Positions 62,242 to 64,000 of a stretch of DNA of 64,000 nucleotides are shown here, piece by piece. Every line of letters begins with the position of its first letter. Position 1 is the first letter of the stretch. The notes beneath the pieces were generated by a model. It worked only from the letters and a program-made list of their open reading frames with translations. It had not been told where the DNA came from and ran no database searches. Location of the stretch: NCBI GenBank assembly GCA_964007475.1, contig OZ023274.1, positions 83,111,346 through 83,175,345 on the forward strand. Reading direction: 5' to 3'. This stretch comes from Hybos culiciformis (lineage: Eukaryota > Arthropoda > Insecta > Diptera > Hybotidae). The position numbers were made by a program, and so were the translations under genes.

Positions 62242-62970
62242 CAGTGCTGAGCTGAAGGGGGCTCGCACGGGCTCGCAAGAGCCCCCTGATAAATTTAAAA
62301 AAAATTTTCGAGCCCTCTGATAAACTTTAAAAATACGCGAGCCCATTCATAATTTCAAAAGATATTTGTTTTAACCCAATATTAAAATTTTTTGAGGCAA
62401 CAATTTGCGAAAAAGTATCGAAAATATCGATTTAAAATATTAGTACATTATTTGATACAATAAAAAAATCGTAAAGTTAATACATATAGAAATGTTTGAT
62501 TTTGTATACTACTGAATGTAAAGTCCCGGTATACTACTGAATGAAAAGCGTGCTTTCAGTCTTATGAACAACCTAATTACTGTAAAAAGAAACTGTCTGT
62601 CTATTGAACATTTAGCCGATTTTATGACAATAAATTTAAATGGTCCATCATTTAAGAATTGGAAGCCTGAGAATTATGTTAAATCATTTTTAAAGTCTCA
62701 CCGACCTGCAACTGCAGCTCAAAGAAATGGGAAAGAGTTAAATAGTGAAGAGAACCCCATTTGGAATTTATTGTTCAATGAGTAATTAAAATATATATGT
62801 AATATTTTATAAATTTTAATGTAATATTTTAATATTTTATACATATATGTATATAATTATACTAGACTATTCAAAAAATAAAATGCAGGTAAAAAAAAAA
62901 ATTTTTTTTTTGTAAATCTATGAAATCTTGAATGCGAGCCCTCTGATAATAATTCCACAGCTCATCACTG
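62242..62970 (+). mobile_element. Non-autonomous hAT element, 729 bp, with transposase 3' end
   Basis: Termini CAGTGCTGAGCTG and (reverse strand) CAGTGATGAGCTG differ by one base. Perfect 8-bp target duplications tttatata flank the element (62234-62241 and 62971-62978), which is diagnostic of hAT. Subterminal GAGCCCTCTGATAA motifs occur at 62279 (one mismatch), 62310 and 62936. A 25-bp tandem duplication containing GTATACTACTGAATG lies at 62504-62548. The element is an internal deletion derivative: it retains only the last coding portion of a transposase and would depend on a full copy elsewhere. Confidence 0.93.
62522..62785 (+). pseudogene. C-terminal remnant of a hAT transposase
   Basis: The frame is open from 62522 to the TAA at 62783. 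The homologous part starts near NEKRAFSLMNNL (62540), then KRNCLSIEHLADFMTINLNG and GPSFKNW, followed by YVKSFLKSHRPATA. This matches the end of the hAT dimerisation domain (S-E-R-x-F-S ... K-x-R-N-x-L ... L-x-x-L-M-x-I-x-x-x-G-P). The DDE catalytic core and zinc finger are missing, so no activity is expected. The first ATG (62564) lies inside the domain and is not a natural start. The close match to the copy at 52592-52720 points to recent spread. Confidence 0.85.
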
Positions 62971-62978
62971 TTTATATA

Positions 62979-64000
62979 TATGATTTCTAATGGCTGTTAA
63001 AGTATAATAATGAACATAACAAATCCTATCTGATATTATCTGAAAACTATCTGAATTATATTGCAATTATATTCAAGTATTAAAAGTTAGAATTGAATTG
63101 AAAATTTAAAGGTGAAAAACTATCTATCGTTTTGTAAGAAAAAACTTAATTTTAAACTTAAAACGCATTTGATTCGAAACTAATTTTCTAAAATCGAAAC
63201 GAAACGATCAGAAAAAAATTGCATATTGTTTAAATTTCTGATCTTATATATTTAATCTAAAATATCCAGGGCAGAACAAAATATAAATTATTGACGTAAA
63301 AAAAAAACAAATCTAAGCCTTTAAGGCCAGATAATTGAATAATACGTAGTACTGCACTCATGTTTATTTTTTTCTGTCGGTCAAGAAATCGAGAACGCCA
63401 AAAGTATCGGCTAGGTTAATATACAAAACTATTCGTACTGATTAGTTGAAATTAGTTTTTAAATTTTTTTTTTCATTAAAATAAATTTGGAAAGACGAGG
63501 TGTTTATATACTTTAGATTTTAGAAAATCAGCCTTTTTGAAGTTACGAAAAAATAAGAGAGCTCTCAAGTAATTTGACCTTAAGTTGTTGGTGCAAATCG
63601 TTGGTTGAATAAAATAAACCATCATTTGGTATTTAAAGATACGAAATTTTAAGTTTTTTAACAAAGCAAATATATAAAATTAAATTTGGTGGTCAAAGTT
63701 TCTTTCTGACAAATTTCTTATCGTTTGTTTATTTCAAACTTCTAAATATATATAACATATATATATTTATTTATATGAGACGACGTATGTACATTTTTTA
63801 TTACCTTTTTTGTATTACTATATATTTTCAGAATATTTATATTTGTAACTTATGTTAACGAAGCCATATTTAATAATATACTTTGCGGTTAGTATAATGT
63901 ATACATGCACCATATGTTAATAAAGTAAGTTAGTTTTTGCGATATTGTGGTTTCTGATGAAAAAAAAACCTGTCTAATAGAATAGCAGCAAGCAATAGCG
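62979..64000. other. AT-rich spacer to window end
   Basis: No gene is recognised. The minus frame at 63476-63664 (62 codons) has no domain. Confidence 0.5.

Noticed and set aside
1..64000. Bacterial-type operons, ribosome-binding sites, prophage or defence systems
   Set aside because: The coding density, splice-like signals and transposon types are eukaryotic. No such structures are present.

Overview
The window looks like a very AT-rich (by eye roughly three-quarters or more A+T) animal nuclear genome, most likely an insect. I infer this from the absence of bacterial-style gene packing, the long homopolymer and microsatellite tracts, candidate spliced exons, and several classes of eukaryotic DNA transposon (hAT, Helitron-like, PIF/Harbinger-like, small foldback MITEs). 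No species can be named. Almost all of the 64 kb is non-coding.

Layout. Positions 1-3499 are AT-rich spacer with one small GC-rich motif cluster near 294-345. A 5.45-kb block occurs twice in direct tandem orientation (3500-8951 and 8959-14410, offset 5459, 7-bp filler). Every stretch I compared was identical, including homopolymers. Each copy carries the same 764-bp hAT-type element with perfect 8-bp target duplications, nested inside an older degenerate repeat. The only convincing intact gene follows at 15006-15737 on the minus strand: a single-exon DEDDy 3'-5' exonuclease of the WRN-exonuclease type. Next to it is a foldback element (16557-17478) whose two arms each carry a tRNA-like sequence with a consensus B box.

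Positions 17.5-52 kb are mostly gene desert with microsatellites and short tandem repeats. Exceptions are a possible membrane-protein exon at 20842-20948, a frameshifted acyl-CoA dehydrogenase fragment at 30632-30769, and a weak coding-like island at 47.7-48.0 kb. Positions 52-54.1 kb form a transposon cluster: a 273-bp MITE, the C-terminal end of a hAT element, and a Helitron-like element with internal repeats. Positions 56.1-56.7 kb hold a coding-like island without start codons. A palindromic PIF/Harbinger-like MITE lies at 57803-58633. A complete non-autonomous hAT copy, closely matching the 52.4-kb copy and keeping the last coding part of its transposase, lies at 62242-62970. It sits about 100 bp from a possible minus-strand gene start (62138).

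The exonuclease is isolated and there is no operon-like organisation. The exon-like pieces at 20.8, 56.1 and 61.9-62.1 kb suggest the window may lie in large introns of one or more genes. That is inference and needs transcript data.
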